DNA of 64,000 nucleotides from Gammaproteobacteria bacterium (GCA_029289265.1 JARFTX010000010.1:16087-80086); one strand, 5' to 3'; counted from the first letter of the stretch, positions 7,992 to 18,112 are shown. Notes: generated by a model not told the origin, from the sequence alone. Made by a program: numbers and translations.

Positions 7992-10463
7992 TCAATTACC
8001 GCCGAAGATCCGGTCCGAGATGGTACCGCTGATCTTGCCATAGCCCGGCACACTGCGCCTGAGCAGATTGACCGGATTCGACCCCAGGCTGGCCAGACCA
8101 CTCAACTCGAGTTGCACGAAGAGCGCATTGGTCACGTCGTCGGGATTGGTCGCGAAACGGTGCGCCGCGGTGCGGAAGACCCAGCAACCGCCATCGTACT
8201 CCACCCCGGCGACCGCCTCGGTGATGCGTCCTTCCTTGATCGAGCGGTTGATCCGCCCCACGCCGAACCAGCGGCCGCCGAGCGGCCACTGCGCCGAGAG
8301 ATCGAGGTCGCGCAGACCGTCGCGCGCGTCCTGCACCGCGTCGCGGGCATAGCGATAACCGAGGTTGAGCACCTTGGCGTGCCCCGGGCGGTAGCTCAGG
8401 TAGAAGTTGAAGCGCTCGGCGAGACCGTCTTCGGGGTTGTACTGGAGGCTCGTATCGAGCGTCGTCGTCGCGGTGACGCGGCCGGCGAGCGCTGCGAGGA
8501 TGTCGGTGCTGTTGCTCAGACTGAGCGTCTCGCCGGGAAGCGCGACGCGGCGGTCGGAGAAGTAGTAGCGCTGGCCGATGGTGCCGCGCAGGCGCTCGAT
8601 GCCGGTCGCCGACTCGACCAGGCGCGAAGTGACCGCCACCGTGACCTGGTTGGAATCGGCGATGCGGTCCGAGCCGGAATAGCGGTTCTCGGAGAAGATC
8701 TGCGCAAAGCCGAAGTCGTAGCGGGCGCTGTCGAAGACCGGCACGTCGTCCTGGCGGCGGTGCGGCACGCGCACGTAGAAGAGGCGCGGCTCGAGCGACT
8801 GCTCGTAGTCGCCGCCGAAGAGGCTCAGAGGCCGGTCGAAGAACAGGCCCCCGTCGACCGACAGGATCGGCACGGTGCGCTGGATATCCTCACGCCCGTC
8901 GGCGATGAACGGGCGATCCAGGTCATAGCGGGTCACGTGCAGGCCGATCTTGGGCACGATGAAGTACCCTGCCTGACGGTACGGCAGCGACAACTGCGGA
9001 TAGGCGACCAGGCGATTGCCGGTGATGCGCTGTGCGTCGGGATGGTCGAAGCGGGCGAACTCGCCCGCGAAGGCGAATACCCCGCCGGCCGGAAGATCGC
9101 GCCGCGCCGCGTTCAGCGCAAGCTGCGGCAGGCGGCGATACGGCGCCACGCCGGAAAGGGTCTGATAGCTCTGCGCCAGCGCCGAGGCGGTCCACCACCC
9201 GCCTCCCGAGTAACCGAGCCGCCCCTCGCGCAGCAGATTGGTCTGCACGGCCACCGCGACACGCGAGCTGAGGTCCTCGAAATAGGTGCGATCCGACACC
9301 GCGTTCACATCGAGCGACGCATGCAGCCCCGGTGCGAGGCGGTGCTGATGCTGCAGCGAACCGAGCGAGCGGCGTTCGCGCGTGACTTGGTCGCGCGGCA
9401 TCCATTCGAGCCGGCTCTCGCCGCGATACGAGGCCGTGAGGTAGCGAAACTCGCCGCCGAATTGCAGCCCGCGCCGCGCCATCAGCCGCGGCGAGAGGGT
9501 CGCATCGTAGTTCGGCGCGATGTTCCAGTAGTACGGAAGCGAGACGTCCACGCCGGTCCGGTTGGCAATGCCCGCGGTGGGGGTGAGAAAGCCCGACTTG
9601 CGCTGCGCGACCAGCGGGAAGTCGGTCCACGGCCACCAGAAGATCGGCACATCCTTGAAGACGATGGAACTGCCATGGGCGGTGCCAACCTCGCGGTCGT
9701 AGTCGAGACGCAGATCGTCGGCCTTGATGTACCAGTCAGGATCGGGCGCCTCGCAAGTCGTCCAGGTCGCGCGCCGCAGCCGATACTGGTTCTCCCCTTC
9801 GAGCAGCATCACCTCGGCCTCGCCGCTGCCGGTGACCTCGCGCGGCGCATCCGGCGTCTCGGGCGCGGTCGGGCGGGTGAGCGCATAGCGCGGCGTCTCG
9901 ACCTCGCCCGTCCACTCGTGCACGATCAAGCGCGCGCGCGGTCCGGTCACTTCCGTCCCGTCCTTGAGGAGCCTCACGTTGCCGTCGGCGAGGACCTCGT
10001 CGGTGAGCTCCCGGTAGGTCAGGCGATCGGCCGAGACCCGGATGTCGTCGCGCTGCAGTTCGGCTTCGCCGTCCGCGACCAGTTCGAGCGCACGCGTACC
10101 GAAGATGCGCAGGGCCCGCAGTTCGGTCGCCCCGGGGGCCGGCGTGGGCAGGTCGGTGGCCTCGCGGGGGCCGGCTCCGACAGCGGGATTCGCCGACGCG
10201 GCCGGAGCGCCCCCGTACGCCTGATCCGCCGCAGGGGTCGGCCCCCCAGCCGGCGCACGCACTTCCGATGCAGCCGCAGGCGCCTCCGACGCGACCGCGG
10301 GCACCCCCGGACGCGGGGCGATCAGATCGGGCGAGACCACCAGCGGCGCGTCCGCGGCGAAAAGCGGACCCGACATGCAGCAAAGCAAGAGCGGCAAGCG
10401 CCTGAGGCGGGTTCTCAATCCCGATGCGTGCAACCGAGTGCTCCCTGACATTGCGGCCGCCAC
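7992..10463 (-). CDS. lptD: LPS-assembly outer-membrane protein LptD
   Basis: Outer-membrane translocon that places lipopolysaccharide in the outer leaflet. The 823-residue protein has a signal peptide (a second ATG four codons in is also possible), an Ala/Pro-rich linker (about 45-110), a beta-jellyroll OstA-like domain (about 112-235) and a C-terminal beta-barrel (about 245-815). Pro-rich lumen-gate sequence FWWPWTDFP is present. The mature part holds only two cysteines, Cys237 (TTCEAPD) and Cys760 (GGCWVF), where E. coli LptD has four. It is divergent from amgK across 71 bases and upstream of its own chaperone gene surA. Confidence 0.95.
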   Translation of the reverse strand: MAAAMSGSTRLHASGLRTRLRRLPLLLCCMSGPLFAADAPLVVSPDLIAPRPGVPAVASEAPAAASEVRAPAGGPTPAADQAYGGAPAASANPAVGAGPREATDLPTPAPGATELRALRIFGTRALELVADGEAELQRDDIRVSADRLTYRELTDEVLADGNVRLLKDGTEVTGPRARLIVHEWTGEVETPRYALTRPTAPETPDAPREVTGSGEAEVMLLEGENQYRLRRATWTTCEAPDPDWYIKADDLRLDYDREVGTAHGSSIVFKDVPIFWWPWTDFPLVAQRKSGFLTPTAGIANRTGVDVSLPYYWNIAPNYDATLSPRLMARRGLQFGGEFRYLTASYRGESRLEWMPRDQVTRERRSLGSLQHQHRLAPGLHASLDVNAVSDRTYFEDLSSRVAVAVQTNLLREGRLGYSGGGWWTASALAQSYQTLSGVAPYRRLPQLALNAARRDLPAGGVFAFAGEFARFDHPDAQRITGNRLVAYPQLSLPYRQAGYFIVPKIGLHVTRYDLDRPFIADGREDIQRTVPILSVDGGLFFDRPLSLFGGDYEQSLEPRLFYVRVPHRRQDDVPVFDSARYDFGFAQIFSENRYSGSDRIADSNQVTVAVTSRLVESATGIERLRGTIGQRYYFSDRRVALPGETLSLSNSTDILAALAGRVTATTTLDTSLQYNPEDGLAERFNFYLSYRPGHAKVLNLGYRYARDAVQDARDGLRDLDLSAQWPLGGRWFGVGRINRSIKEGRITEAVAGVEYDGGCWVFRTAAHRFATNPDDVTNALFVQLELSGLASLGSNPVNLLRRSVPGYGKISGTISDRIFGGN

Positions 10464-10534
10464 GCAGCGGAGGGCGATGGCGCCGGCGCATTTGGTAAAC
10501 TCGCGAATTTTACACGAAGGCTGCGGAGCACCCC

Positions 10535-11539
10535 GTGCAAAGACTTGCAGAACTCGAACAGTGGCTGTGCGTACAGAAGCCGGGCCGGAATCTCACCATC
10601 GAACCGGCGTCGGCCGACGCGAGCTTTCGCCGCTACTTCCGGGTGCGTCCCGACGACGGCGGTCCGAGCCTGATCGCGATGGACGCTCCGCCCGCGCAGG
10701 AGGACTGCCGGCCGTGGCTGAGGATTGCGGCGCTGTTCCAGACCGCGGGCGTGCATGTGCCCGAAGTGATCGCCGCAGACCCCGAGCGCGGATTCGTCCT
10801 GATGTCGGACCTCGGCGATACCACCTATCTCGCCGCGCTCGACGCGGACAATGCCTCCGGCCTCTACGCCGATGCGCTCGGCAGCCTGATCGCGATCCAG
10901 CGCACGAGCCGGCCCGGCGTACTTCCCGAATATTCGCGCGAACTGTTGCTGCGCGAAATGATGCTCTTCCCCGAGTGGTATGTCGCCCGCCACCGCGGCG
11001 TCACGCTCAGCGACGCGCAGCGCACGACGCTGCTCACGGCCTTCGACCGGATCCTCGACGTGAACCTCGCCGAGCCGCAGGTCTTCGTCCATCGCGACTA
11101 CCACTCGCGCAACCTCATGCACCTGCCCGACGCCGTCAACCCCGGCGTCATCGACTTCCAGGACGCGGTGTACGGCCCGATCAGCTACGACCTGGTCTCG
11201 CTCTTCAAGGACGCCTACATCCGCTGGGACGAGGCGTTCACACTCGACCTCCTGGTGCGCTACTGGGAAGCGGCGCGCGCACTCGGCCTGCCGGTCCGGG
11301 CCGACTTCGCCGACTTCCACCGCGACTACGACTGGATGGGTGTGCAGCGCCACCTCAAGGTGCTCGGCATCTTCGCCCGCCTCTATCATCGCGACGGCAA
11401 GGCGGGCTATCTCGACGACCTGCCGCTCGTCATGGAGCACCTGCGCCGCACCTGCCAGCGCTACCGCGAGCTCACCCCGCTCGCGCGCCTGCTCGACGCG
11501 ATCGACCCCCAGCCGATCGAGGTCGGCTACACCTTTTAG
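10535..11539 (+). CDS. amgK: N-acetylmuramate/N-acetylglucosamine anomeric kinase AmgK
   Basis: Sugar kinase of the aminoglycoside-phosphotransferase fold. In Pseudomonas it phosphorylates recycled MurNAc or GlcNAc at C1 in the fosfomycin-bypass peptidoglycan-recycling route. The 334-residue product has the catalytic loop [10 protein letters not shown] and metal-binding [10 protein letters not shown] motifs. The GTG start at 10535 has GGAG upstream. MurU, the next enzyme of the pathway, follows after 10 bases, which supports the specific assignment. It diverges from lptD, the usual position in beta- and gammaproteobacteria. Confidence 0.92.
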   Translation: MQRLAELEQWLCVQKPGRNLTIEPASADASFRRYFRVRPDDGGPSLIAMDAPPAQEDCRPWLRIAALFQTAGVHVPEVIAADPERGFVLMSDLGDTTYLAALDADNASGLYADALGSLIAIQRTSRPGVLPEYSRELLLREMMLFPEWYVARHRGVTLSDAQRTTLLTAFDRILDVNLAEPQVFVHRDYHSRNLMHLPDAVNPGVIDFQDAVYGPISYDLVSLFKDAYIRWDEAFTLDLLVRYWEAARALGLPVRADFADFHRDYDWMGVQRHLKVLGIFARLYHRDGKAGYLDDLPLVMEHLRRTCQRYRELTPLARLLDAIDPQPIEVGYTF

Positions 11540-11549
11540 GCCTGATGCA

Positions 11550-12233
11550 ATGAAGGCGATGATCCTCGCGGCGGGCCGGGGCGAGCGCATGCGCCCGCTC
11601 ACCGACGCCTGCCCCAAGCCGCTGCTCGAGGTGGGGGGAAAACCGCTCATCGTCTGGCACATCGAGCGTCTGCGCGCTGCCGGCGTCACCGAGTTGGTCG
11701 TCAACCACGCCCATTTGGGCTACCTGATCGAGGCGGCACTCGGCGACGGGCGTGCGCTGGGCGTGCAGATCGCCTACTCCCCTGAAGCCGAGGCGCTCGA
11801 AACCGCCGGCGGCATCCGCCGGGCACTGCCGCTGCTGGGCGACGCACCCTTCATCGTCGTCAATGGCGACATCCACTGCGACGCGGATCTCGCGGCGCTG
11901 GCCGAGAACGGAATGCGGCTCGCCGACGATGGCGATCTCGCCCACCTGCTGCTCGTACCCAACCCCGAGCATCATCCGCAGGGCGACTTCGCGCTCGACG
12001 GCGGGCGGGTCACGGAAGACCGGGGCGAGCGACTCACCTTCGCGGGGTTGGGCGTCTACCACCCGGCCCTGTTCGCGGAACTTCCCGACGGCGCGCGGGC
12101 CCCGCTCGGCCCGCTGCTGAGACAGGCGATGCGTGACGGGCGCGTCAGCGGGGCGCGGCATCCGGGCGATTGGGTCGACGTCGGCACGCCGGAGCGGCTC
12201 GCGGCGCTGGACGCGCGGCTGCGCGCCCGCTGA
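11550..12233 (+). CDS. murU: N-acetylmuramate-1-phosphate uridylyltransferase MurU
   Basis: Nucleotidyltransferase that converts MurNAc-1-phosphate to UDP-MurNAc, completing the AmgK-MurU recycling branch that bypasses MurA. The 227-residue product begins at ATG 11550 with [18 protein letters not shown], the nucleotide-binding signature, then [12 protein letters not shown]. The metal-binding motif is [19 protein letters not shown] lies near the end. Start is fixed by family alignment; the frame is open further upstream inside amgK. The closest alternative would be a generic glucose-1-phosphate nucleotidyltransferase, but linkage to amgK favours MurU. Confidence 0.92.
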   Translation: MKAMILAAGRGERMRPLTDACPKPLLEVGGKPLIVWHIERLRAAGVTELVVNHAHLGYLIEAALGDGRALGVQIAYSPEAEALETAGGIRRALPLLGDAPFIVVNGDIHCDADLAALAENGMRLADDGDLAHLLLVPNPEHHPQGDFALDGGRVTEDRGERLTFAGLGVYHPALFAELPDGARAPLGPLLRQAMRDGRVSGARHPGDWVDVGTPERLAALDARLRAR

Positions 12234-12308
12234 CCCGGCCCGGCAGCCGAACTGCCCGCATAGCCCCGTGTCGAATGCCAACCCGCGCCGACATGACATA
12301 ATCGCCCG

Positions 12309-13661
12309 ATGAGTGCCGCCCCCGCCCCCCCCGTTCCCGATCTCGCGCCCTTCAAGGCCCGCCGCGAGCGCTTGATGGCGCGCATGCTCGCGGCCGGCGG
12401 CGGCATCGCCGTCGTGCCGACTGCGCCCGAACGCGCGCGCAACCGCGATACCCACTTTCCCTATCGCTTCGACAGCTATTTCCACTACCTCACCGGCTTC
12501 GGCGAACCCGAGGCGGCGGTGGTGCTGGTGGCGGGCGAGACGCCGCGCAGCATACTTTTCTGCCGCGAGAAGGACGAGGAGCGGGAGATCTGGGACGGCT
12601 TCCGCTACGGCCCGGAAGCGGCGCGCGAGTTGTTCGGCTTCGACGAAGCCTGGACCATCGGCGATCTCGACCTGCGCCTGCCGCAGATGCTCGCCGACCA
12701 GCCGGTGCTGTGGTGCGGCTTCGGCTACGACCGCGACTGGGACGACCGCATCACCCGGGCCTTGAACGCGGTGCGCGCCAATGCGCGCGCCGGCACCGTG
12801 CCGCCGCACAGCCTGCGCGACGTGCGCGCCGAACTCGACGAGATGCGCCTCATCAAGGACGCCAGCGAACTCGCGACCATGCGCCGGGCCGCCGCGATCT
12901 CGGCCGCCGCCCACTGCCGGGCCATGGCGGCGACCCGCCCCGGCCGCCACGAATACGAGATCGAGGCCGAGTTGCTGCACGCCTTTCGCTCGGCCGGCAG
13001 CCAGGCCCCGGCTTATCCCTCGATCGTCGCAAGCGGACCGAACGCCTGCGTCCTGCACTACGTCGGCAACGAGCGGCGCATGGCCGACGGCGACCTGTTG
13101 CTGATCGACGCCGGCTGCGAACTCGATGGCTACGCCTCCGACATCACCCGCACCTTCCCGGTAGGCGGCCGATTCAACGGCCCGCAGCGGGACGTCTACG
13201 AGATCGTGCTCGCAGCCCAGCACGCGGCGCGCGAGGCGGTCAAACCGGGCGCGCACTGGAACGAGCCGCACGAGGCCGCGGTGAAAGTGATCGCGCAGGG
13301 CCTGATCGACCTGAAGCTCTTGCGCGGCTCGCTCGAGCACGTCCTCGAGGCGGGCGAGTACCGGCGCTTCTACATGCACCGCACCGGCCACTGGCTGGGC
13401 CGGGACGTCCACGACGCGGGAGAGTACAAGCTGCAGGGCGAATGGCGCCCGCTCGAGGCAGGCATGGTGCTCACGGTCGAGCCGGGCTGCTACATCCGGC
13501 CCGCCGAGGGCGTGCCGGAGGCGTTCTGGAACTTCGGCGTGCGCATCGAGGACGATGCCGTCGTGACCGCGACGGGCTGCGAGTTCATCACCGATGGCGC
13601 GCCGCGCACGGTCGATGCGATCGAGGCGCTGATGCGCGAGGCGGCCGATGCGGCGCAATGA
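12309..13661 (+). CDS. pepP: Xaa-Pro aminopeptidase PepP
   Basis: Dimanganese exopeptidase that removes the N-terminal residue from peptides with proline in second position. The 450-residue protein has the N-terminal creatinase-like domain (about 1-175) and the pita-bread catalytic domain. Metal ligands are visible in order: two aspartates in LLIDAGCELDGYASDITR, histidine in HRTGHWLGRDVHDAG, and glutamates in TVEPGCYI and VRIEDD. The 3' end overlaps ubiH by 14 bases. pepP next to ubiH is a conserved arrangement (pepP-ubiH-visC in E. coli). Confidence 0.94.
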   Translation: MSAAPAPPVPDLAPFKARRERLMARMLAAGGGIAVVPTAPERARNRDTHFPYRFDSYFHYLTGFGEPEAAVVLVAGETPRSILFCREKDEEREIWDGFRYGPEAARELFGFDEAWTIGDLDLRLPQMLADQPVLWCGFGYDRDWDDRITRALNAVRANARAGTVPPHSLRDVRAELDEMRLIKDASELATMRRAAAISAAAHCRAMAATRPGRHEYEIEAELLHAFRSAGSQAPAYPSIVASGPNACVLHYVGNERRMADGDLLLIDAGCELDGYASDITRTFPVGGRFNGPQRDVYEIVLAAQHAAREAVKPGAHWNEPHEAAVKVIAQGLIDLKLLRGSLEHVLEAGEYRRFYMHRTGHWLGRDVHDAGEYKLQGEWRPLEAGMVLTVEPGCYIRPAEGVPEAFWNFGVRIEDDAVVTATGCEFITDGAPRTVDAIEALMREAADAAQ

Positions 13662-14799
13662 TGCACTGATCGTCGGCGCGGGCCCGGTCGGACTGGCGCT
13701 CGCGCTCGCCCTCGAAGGCAGCGGGCTCGATATCGCGCTGGTCGATGCGCGCACCGCCCAGGCCGCCGCTCAGGATCCGCGGGTGCTCGCGCTCGCCTGG
13801 GGATCACGGCTTCTGCTCGAGCGCCTGGGCGTCTGGCAGGGCCTGCCCGTCACGCCGATCGAATCCATCCACGTCTCGCAGCAGGGCGGCTTCGGCCGCA
13901 CCCTGCTCACCGCCGCCGAACACGATCTGCCGGCGCTCGGTTACGTGCTCCCGGCCGGTGCGCTTGCCCGCGTCCTGCGCGCCGCGGTCGAGGCCGCCGG
14001 CATCGAGGTCCTCGACGAGACTGAAGTGGCCGGCGTCGAGGCCGGGCCGCAGGGGGTCGTTGCGAGCTTGGCCGGAACCGGCACTGAACGGCACGGCACC
14101 GCACTCGCCGCGCGTCTGGCCGTCCGCGCCGAAGGGCAATTGCGCGCCGACGACGCCGGCGTCTGCAGCCACGACTACGGACAGCACGCGCTCATCGGGC
14201 GCGTCGGCGTGCGCGGCGGGCATCGCAACCTCGCCTTCGAGCGCTTCGCCGCGGAAGGCCCGCTTGCACTGCTGCCGATGGAGGACGGCTATGCGCTCGT
14301 GCACGTCGTCGCGGCGGCACGCGCGGACTCCCTGCTGGCGCTCGACGACAAGGCCTATCTGGCATTGCTTCAGCAAGCCATCGGCCAAAGGGTGCGGCTC
14401 GAGTCGATCGATGCGCGCAACCGCTATCCCCTGGGCCTGCACTTCCGCCGCAATCCCACCGGCGCGCGGACCGTCTGGCTGGGCAACGCTGCCCAGACCC
14501 TGCACCCCGTCGCGGGGCAGGGCTTCAACCTGGCTCTGCGCGACGTGCACACCCTGGCGCAGACGCTTCGGGATGGCGGGGACGACCCGGGCGCGGCCAC
14601 GGTCCTCGACACCTATGCGCGTACACGCCGGCTCGACCGTTTCTCCAGCATCGGCATCACCGACGGGCTGGTGCGGCTCTTCGGCAATACGTCATCGGCA
14701 CTGCGGCGGATGCGCGGCGCCGGACTGCTCGCCTGCGATCTCGCCCCGCCGCTGCGTGGCTTGCTGGCGCGTCGCATGATGTTCGGGGTGCGCGCCTAG
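13648..14799 (+). CDS. ubiH: UbiH-type FAD-dependent ubiquinone-biosynthesis hydroxylase
   Basis: Flavoprotein monooxygenase of aerobic ubiquinone synthesis (2-octaprenyl-6-methoxyphenol hydroxylase family), membrane-associated. The 383-residue product has the FAD-binding GAGPVG near residue 10, a central hydroxylase region, and the second FAD motif WLGNAAQTLHPVAGQGFNL, almost identical to E. coli UbiH in this stretch. Linkage to pepP supports UbiH over its paralogues UbiF and UbiI/VisC, though the exact ring position hydroxylated cannot be read from sequence. The start codon lies inside the pepP end. Confidence 0.88.
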   Translation: MRRNDALIVGAGPVGLALALALEGSGLDIALVDARTAQAAAQDPRVLALAWGSRLLLERLGVWQGLPVTPIESIHVSQQGGFGRTLLTAAEHDLPALGYVLPAGALARVLRAAVEAAGIEVLDETEVAGVEAGPQGVVASLAGTGTERHGTALAARLAVRAEGQLRADDAGVCSHDYGQHALIGRVGVRGGHRNLAFERFAAEGPLALLPMEDGYALVHVVAAARADSLLALDDKAYLALLQQAIGQRVRLESIDARNRYPLGLHFRRNPTGARTVWLGNAAQTLHPVAGQGFNLALRDVHTLAQTLRDGGDDPGAATVLDTYARTRRLDRFSSIGITDGLVRLFGNTSSALRRMRGAGLLACDLAPPLRGLLARRMMFGVRA

Positions 14800-14946
14800 T
14801 TGCCCTTGCGGCGACGTGCGTGGAAACACCTCCGCGCGGCCATCACCCCCATCGTCGCACTATCACCTTGTTCGTAGGATCGGATATGATGCCGGCAATC
14901 GGCACGATTCCGCTTATCGATCCAACGAAACCTGCACGACGAGAAC

Positions 14947-16653
14947 ATGCCCCAGGATATGCGAATTCGCTACAAGATCACGGCCGCCGTCGGTATCGCC
15001 CTCACCACCGTTCTGGTGACGATGGCGATATTTTTCACTTGGCAGCAGGAGCGCGCCGTGCTCGAGCAGAACGAGCGCACGATGCTCAAGCTCACCGAGA
15101 GCGTCACCCAGGGACTTCAGGCGGTGATGCTGGCCGGCACCGCCGACATCGCCGAATCCTACGCAGAGCGCCTCAAGAGCGTGCCGGAGGTGCTCGACTT
15201 TCGCATCCTGCGCAAGTCGGGCGAGGAAGCCTTCAAGGACAACCATACGGTCGAAGCGGTCAATCGACGTCGCGGCAGCGAGGACTTCATGCTGCGCGAC
15301 CATGAGGAGCGCGTGCAGGTGCTGGCCGCAGACGACCCCGCCTTGCTGCGCACGATTGCCGATGCCAAGCCCGTGCCCGTCTATGAGTACGACGCGAGCG
15401 GCCATCGCGTGCTGACCTATCTCGCGCCCATCCGCGCCATCGAATCGTGCAGCCGCTGCCACGGCACGGGCGACCCGGTGCGCGGCGTCATCAAGCTGAC
15501 GACTTCGCTGCTGCCGGTCGAACGTGACATCCTCGAAGTGCGCCAGTATGCGATCGGCGGACTTGCGCTCGCCCTGATGGCGACCATGCTGCTCACCGGC
15601 TACATGCTGGGGCGCACGGTCGTCGAGCCGCTGGAAAGGGTCACCGACGCAATGGCGCGCGTCTCGGACGGCGACCTCCACCACCAGGTCCCGATTCACA
15701 CGCGCGACGAACTCGGCCGCATGGCGACGAGCTTCAACCGCATGACCTCGGAGCTGCGCACGACCTACGACGGACTGCGCCGGGAGCAGGACAAGCTCAC
15801 CACCATCATCCACGGCGCCGGCGAGGGAATCGTCGTCACCGACGGCAACGGCCGTATCGTGCTGGTCAATCCGGCCGCCGAACTTCTGCTCGGCAAGTCG
15901 GCGGAGCGCATCATCGAGGAGGGCTTCGACCACCTGCTCGACGACCCCGAGGCGATGCAGCGCTGGCTCACGCAGCCCGACACGGATGGCCCCGCGACGG
16001 CCCACTACAATGGGCGCACGCTGCATGTGTACGCCTCGACCATCCTCGGCAACGACTACAACGTCGTCGGCTCTGCGGCACTGCTGCGCGACATCACCGA
16101 GGAGAAACGGCTGGAGGATGAACTGCGCCGCCTGTCGACCACCGACGGGCTCACCGGCCTCTACAATCGCCGCCACCTCGACGAGACGCTCAGCACCGAA
16201 TACCACCGCGCCGCCCGCACGGGCAGCTCGCTTGCGGTCCTCATGTTCGATGTCGACCACTTCAAGAAATTCAACGACACCTACGGCCATGATCAGGGCG
16301 ATCGGGTCCTGCAGGCGGTCGCCCATAATTTCCGGCTCGCGTTGCGCAAGTACGATCTGGCCTGTCGCTATGGTGGCGAGGAGTTCGTCGGCATCCTCCC
16401 CAACACCACGCTCGAAGGCGCCTTCTCGGTCGCCGAGCGGCTCCGCCACGACATCGAGGATCTCGAAATCGACGGGCTCAAGGTGACGATCAGCCTGGGC
16501 GTGGCCGCATTTCCCGAGATCATCGTCGCGACCGCCGAAGGACTCATCGAAGCCGCCGACAAGGCGCTCTATCGCTCGAAGTCGCTCGGCCGCAATTGCA
16601 GCACGCGGGCCGGAACCGACCCCGAGGATCAACCAGAAGGCGCGTTTTCCTGA
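14947..16653 (+). CDS. Membrane diguanylate cyclase with periplasmic c-type heme sensor, HAMP and PAS
   Basis: Makes c-di-GMP from two GTP in response to a periplasmic signal. The 568-residue architecture is: membrane helix 1 (about 12-31), periplasmic sensor (about 32-200), helix 2 (about 202-221), HAMP (about 222-275), PAS (about 283-385), GGDEF (about 395-552). The sensor carries SCSRCHG with Cys168, Cys171 and His172, a covalent heme c motif. The active site is RYGGEEF (474-480), preceded by RKYD (467-470), a product-inhibition I-site with the usual five-residue spacing. It resembles DUF3365-type heme sensors and may sense redox state, NO, O2 or CO; the ligand is not known from sequence. 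It lies alone between ubiH and dusB. Confidence 0.9.
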   Translation: MPQDMRIRYKITAAVGIALTTVLVTMAIFFTWQQERAVLEQNERTMLKLTESVTQGLQAVMLAGTADIAESYAERLKSVPEVLDFRILRKSGEEAFKDNHTVEAVNRRRGSEDFMLRDHEERVQVLAADDPALLRTIADAKPVPVYEYDASGHRVLTYLAPIRAIESCSRCHGTGDPVRGVIKLTTSLLPVERDILEVRQYAIGGLALALMATMLLTGYMLGRTVVEPLERVTDAMARVSDGDLHHQVPIHTRDELGRMATSFNRMTSELRTTYDGLRREQDKLTTIIHGAGEGIVVTDGNGRIVLVNPAAELLLGKSAERIIEEGFDHLLDDPEAMQRWLTQPDTDGPATAHYNGRTLHVYASTILGNDYNVVGSAALLRDITEEKRLEDELRRLSTTDGLTGLYNRRHLDETLSTEYHRAARTGSSLAVLMFDVDHFKKFNDTYGHDQGDRVLQAVAHNFRLALRKYDLACRYGGEEFVGILPNTTLEGAFSVAERLRHDIEDLEIDGLKVTISLGVAAFPEIIVATAEGLIEAADKALYRSKSLGRNCSTRAGTDPEDQPEGAFS

Positions 16654-16798
16654 CCCGACTGTGGACGGGGTTCACTGGCGGGTCGGGCATTGCAGCCCGA
16701 GCGTGACGTATTCGCCACACCCGTCCGCATTTCGGCCGCCCGGCGCCGACGCATGGGGTAAAATGGCGCCCTCCCGTGACTCCCCGATCGCAGCCCCC

Positions 16799-17821
16799 AT
16801 GCAGTTTGCCGGCTTCTCCCTGCGCAACAATCTCTTCGTCGCTCCCATGGCGGGTGTGACGGATCGTCCGTTCCGCCAGTTGTGCAAGCGGCTCGGCGCA
16901 GGTCTTGCCGTCTCCGAAATGGTCACCTCGAATTCTCTGCTCTACGGCAGCACCAAGACCCTGCGCCGCGCCGATCACACCGGCGAGGCGGCCCCGGTAT
17001 CGGTGCAGATCGCCGGCGCGGACCCGCGCATGATGGCCGAGGCGGCGCGCCACAATGCCGAGCACGGCGCACAGATCATCGACATCAACATGGGTTGCCC
17101 CGCCAAGAAGGTCTGCAACGTCATGGCCGGCTCCGCGCTGATGCAGGACGAGCCGCTGGTCGCCCGCATCCTCGAAGCCGTGGTCGCAGCCGTGCCCGAG
17201 ACCCCGGTCACGCTCAAGTTCCGCACCGGCTGGAACCGCCAGAACCGCAATGCACCGACGATCGCCCGGATCGCCGAGGCCTCCGGCATCCGCGCGATCG
17301 CCATCCACGGCCGCACCCGCGCCGACCAGTACATGGGTGAAGCCGAATACGACACGATCGCCCACGTCAAGACGCTGGTCGGCATCCCGGTCATCGCCAA
17401 CGGCGACATCGATTCGCCGCAGAAGGCCAAGGCCGTGCTGGACCGCACCGGCGCCGACGGGGTGATGATCGGCCGCGCCGCCCAGGGCCGCCCCTGGATC
17501 TTCCGCGAGATAGAGCACTACCTCGCCACCGGCGAGGTGCTGCCGCCGCCGCTGGTGACCGAGATCCGCGACGTCTGCCGCGAGCACCTTGCCGACCTCT
17601 ATGCCTTCTACGGCGAGGAGACCGGGGTCAAGATCGCGCGCAAGCACATCGGGTGGTACACCAAGGGGCTTTCCGGCTCGGCGGCGTTCCGCCGGGCCAT
17701 GAACCAGCTCTCAGACGTCACCGCGCAGCTCGACGCCGTCGACGAATACTTCGGCCACCTGGCCGACCAGGACGCCCGCCTGCGCTACGTCGAGGACTAT
17801 CCGCAGGAGCTCGCAGCATGA
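16799..17821 (+). CDS. dusB: tRNA-dihydrouridine synthase B
   Basis: FMN enzyme that reduces specific uridines in tRNA to dihydrouridine. The ATG at 16799 gives MQFAGFSLRNNLFVAPMAGV, the family N-terminus; the frame is open upstream but that part is noncoding in character. The 340-residue product shows MAGVTDRPFRQLC and the catalytic-cysteine motif INMGCPAKKVCN, followed by a C-terminal tRNA-binding helical domain (ARKHIGWYTKGL). GGGGTAAAAT at 16755-16764 could be part of its promoter. The stop overlaps the fis start as ATGA, the classical dusB-fis operon. Confidence 0.95.
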   Translation: MQFAGFSLRNNLFVAPMAGVTDRPFRQLCKRLGAGLAVSEMVTSNSLLYGSTKTLRRADHTGEAAPVSVQIAGADPRMMAEAARHNAEHGAQIIDINMGCPAKKVCNVMAGSALMQDEPLVARILEAVVAAVPETPVTLKFRTGWNRQNRNAPTIARIAEASGIRAIAIHGRTRADQYMGEAEYDTIAHVKTLVGIPVIANGDIDSPQKAKAVLDRTGADGVMIGRAAQGRPWIFREIEHYLATGEVLPPPLVTEIRDVCREHLADLYAFYGEETGVKIARKHIGWYTKGLSGSAAFRRAMNQLSDVTAQLDAVDEYFGHLADQDARLRYVEDYPQELAA

Positions 17822-18054
17822 CCCGCAGCAACGAGATCGCCGACTCGGTGGAGCGCACCCTCGACCAGTATTTCCGCGACCTCGACGGCGAGAAACCGGG
17901 CGCGATCTACGACATGGTGATCCGCAACGTCGAGCGCCCGATGCTCGAGTTCGTGCTGCGCCAGGCCAACGGCAATCAGACCGTGGCCGCCGAGATGCTG
18001 GGCATCAATCGCAATACCCTTCGGCGCAAGCTCACCGAACACCGGCTGCTCTGA
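17818..18054 (+). CDS. fis: Fis-family nucleoid-associated regulator
   Basis: Small DNA-bending protein that adjusts transcription and chromosome topology. At 78 residues it is shorter than the 98-residue E. coli Fis and typical for betaproteobacteria. The C-terminal half holds the helix-turn-helix ([20 protein letters not shown]), and the N-terminal part supplies the dimer helices. Coupled by a 4-base overlap to dusB, so growth-rate control of the operon is likely, as known in enterics. The purine gene purH follows after 58 bases on the same strand. Confidence 0.94.
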   Translation: MTRSNEIADSVERTLDQYFRDLDGEKPGAIYDMVIRNVERPMLEFVLRQANGNQTVAAEMLGINRNTLRRKLTEHRLL

Positions 18055-18112
18055 CCTCGCGCATGCGGCCGCAGGCGGCCGCCTTCCGAACTACCGACCT
18101 CACCTGCCCACG

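Noticed and set aside
7872..10448. An 858-codon open frame on the plus strand opposite lptD
   Set aside because: Product is Arg/Ala/Gly-rich without family features; it is the antisense shadow of lptD, common in GC-rich DNA.
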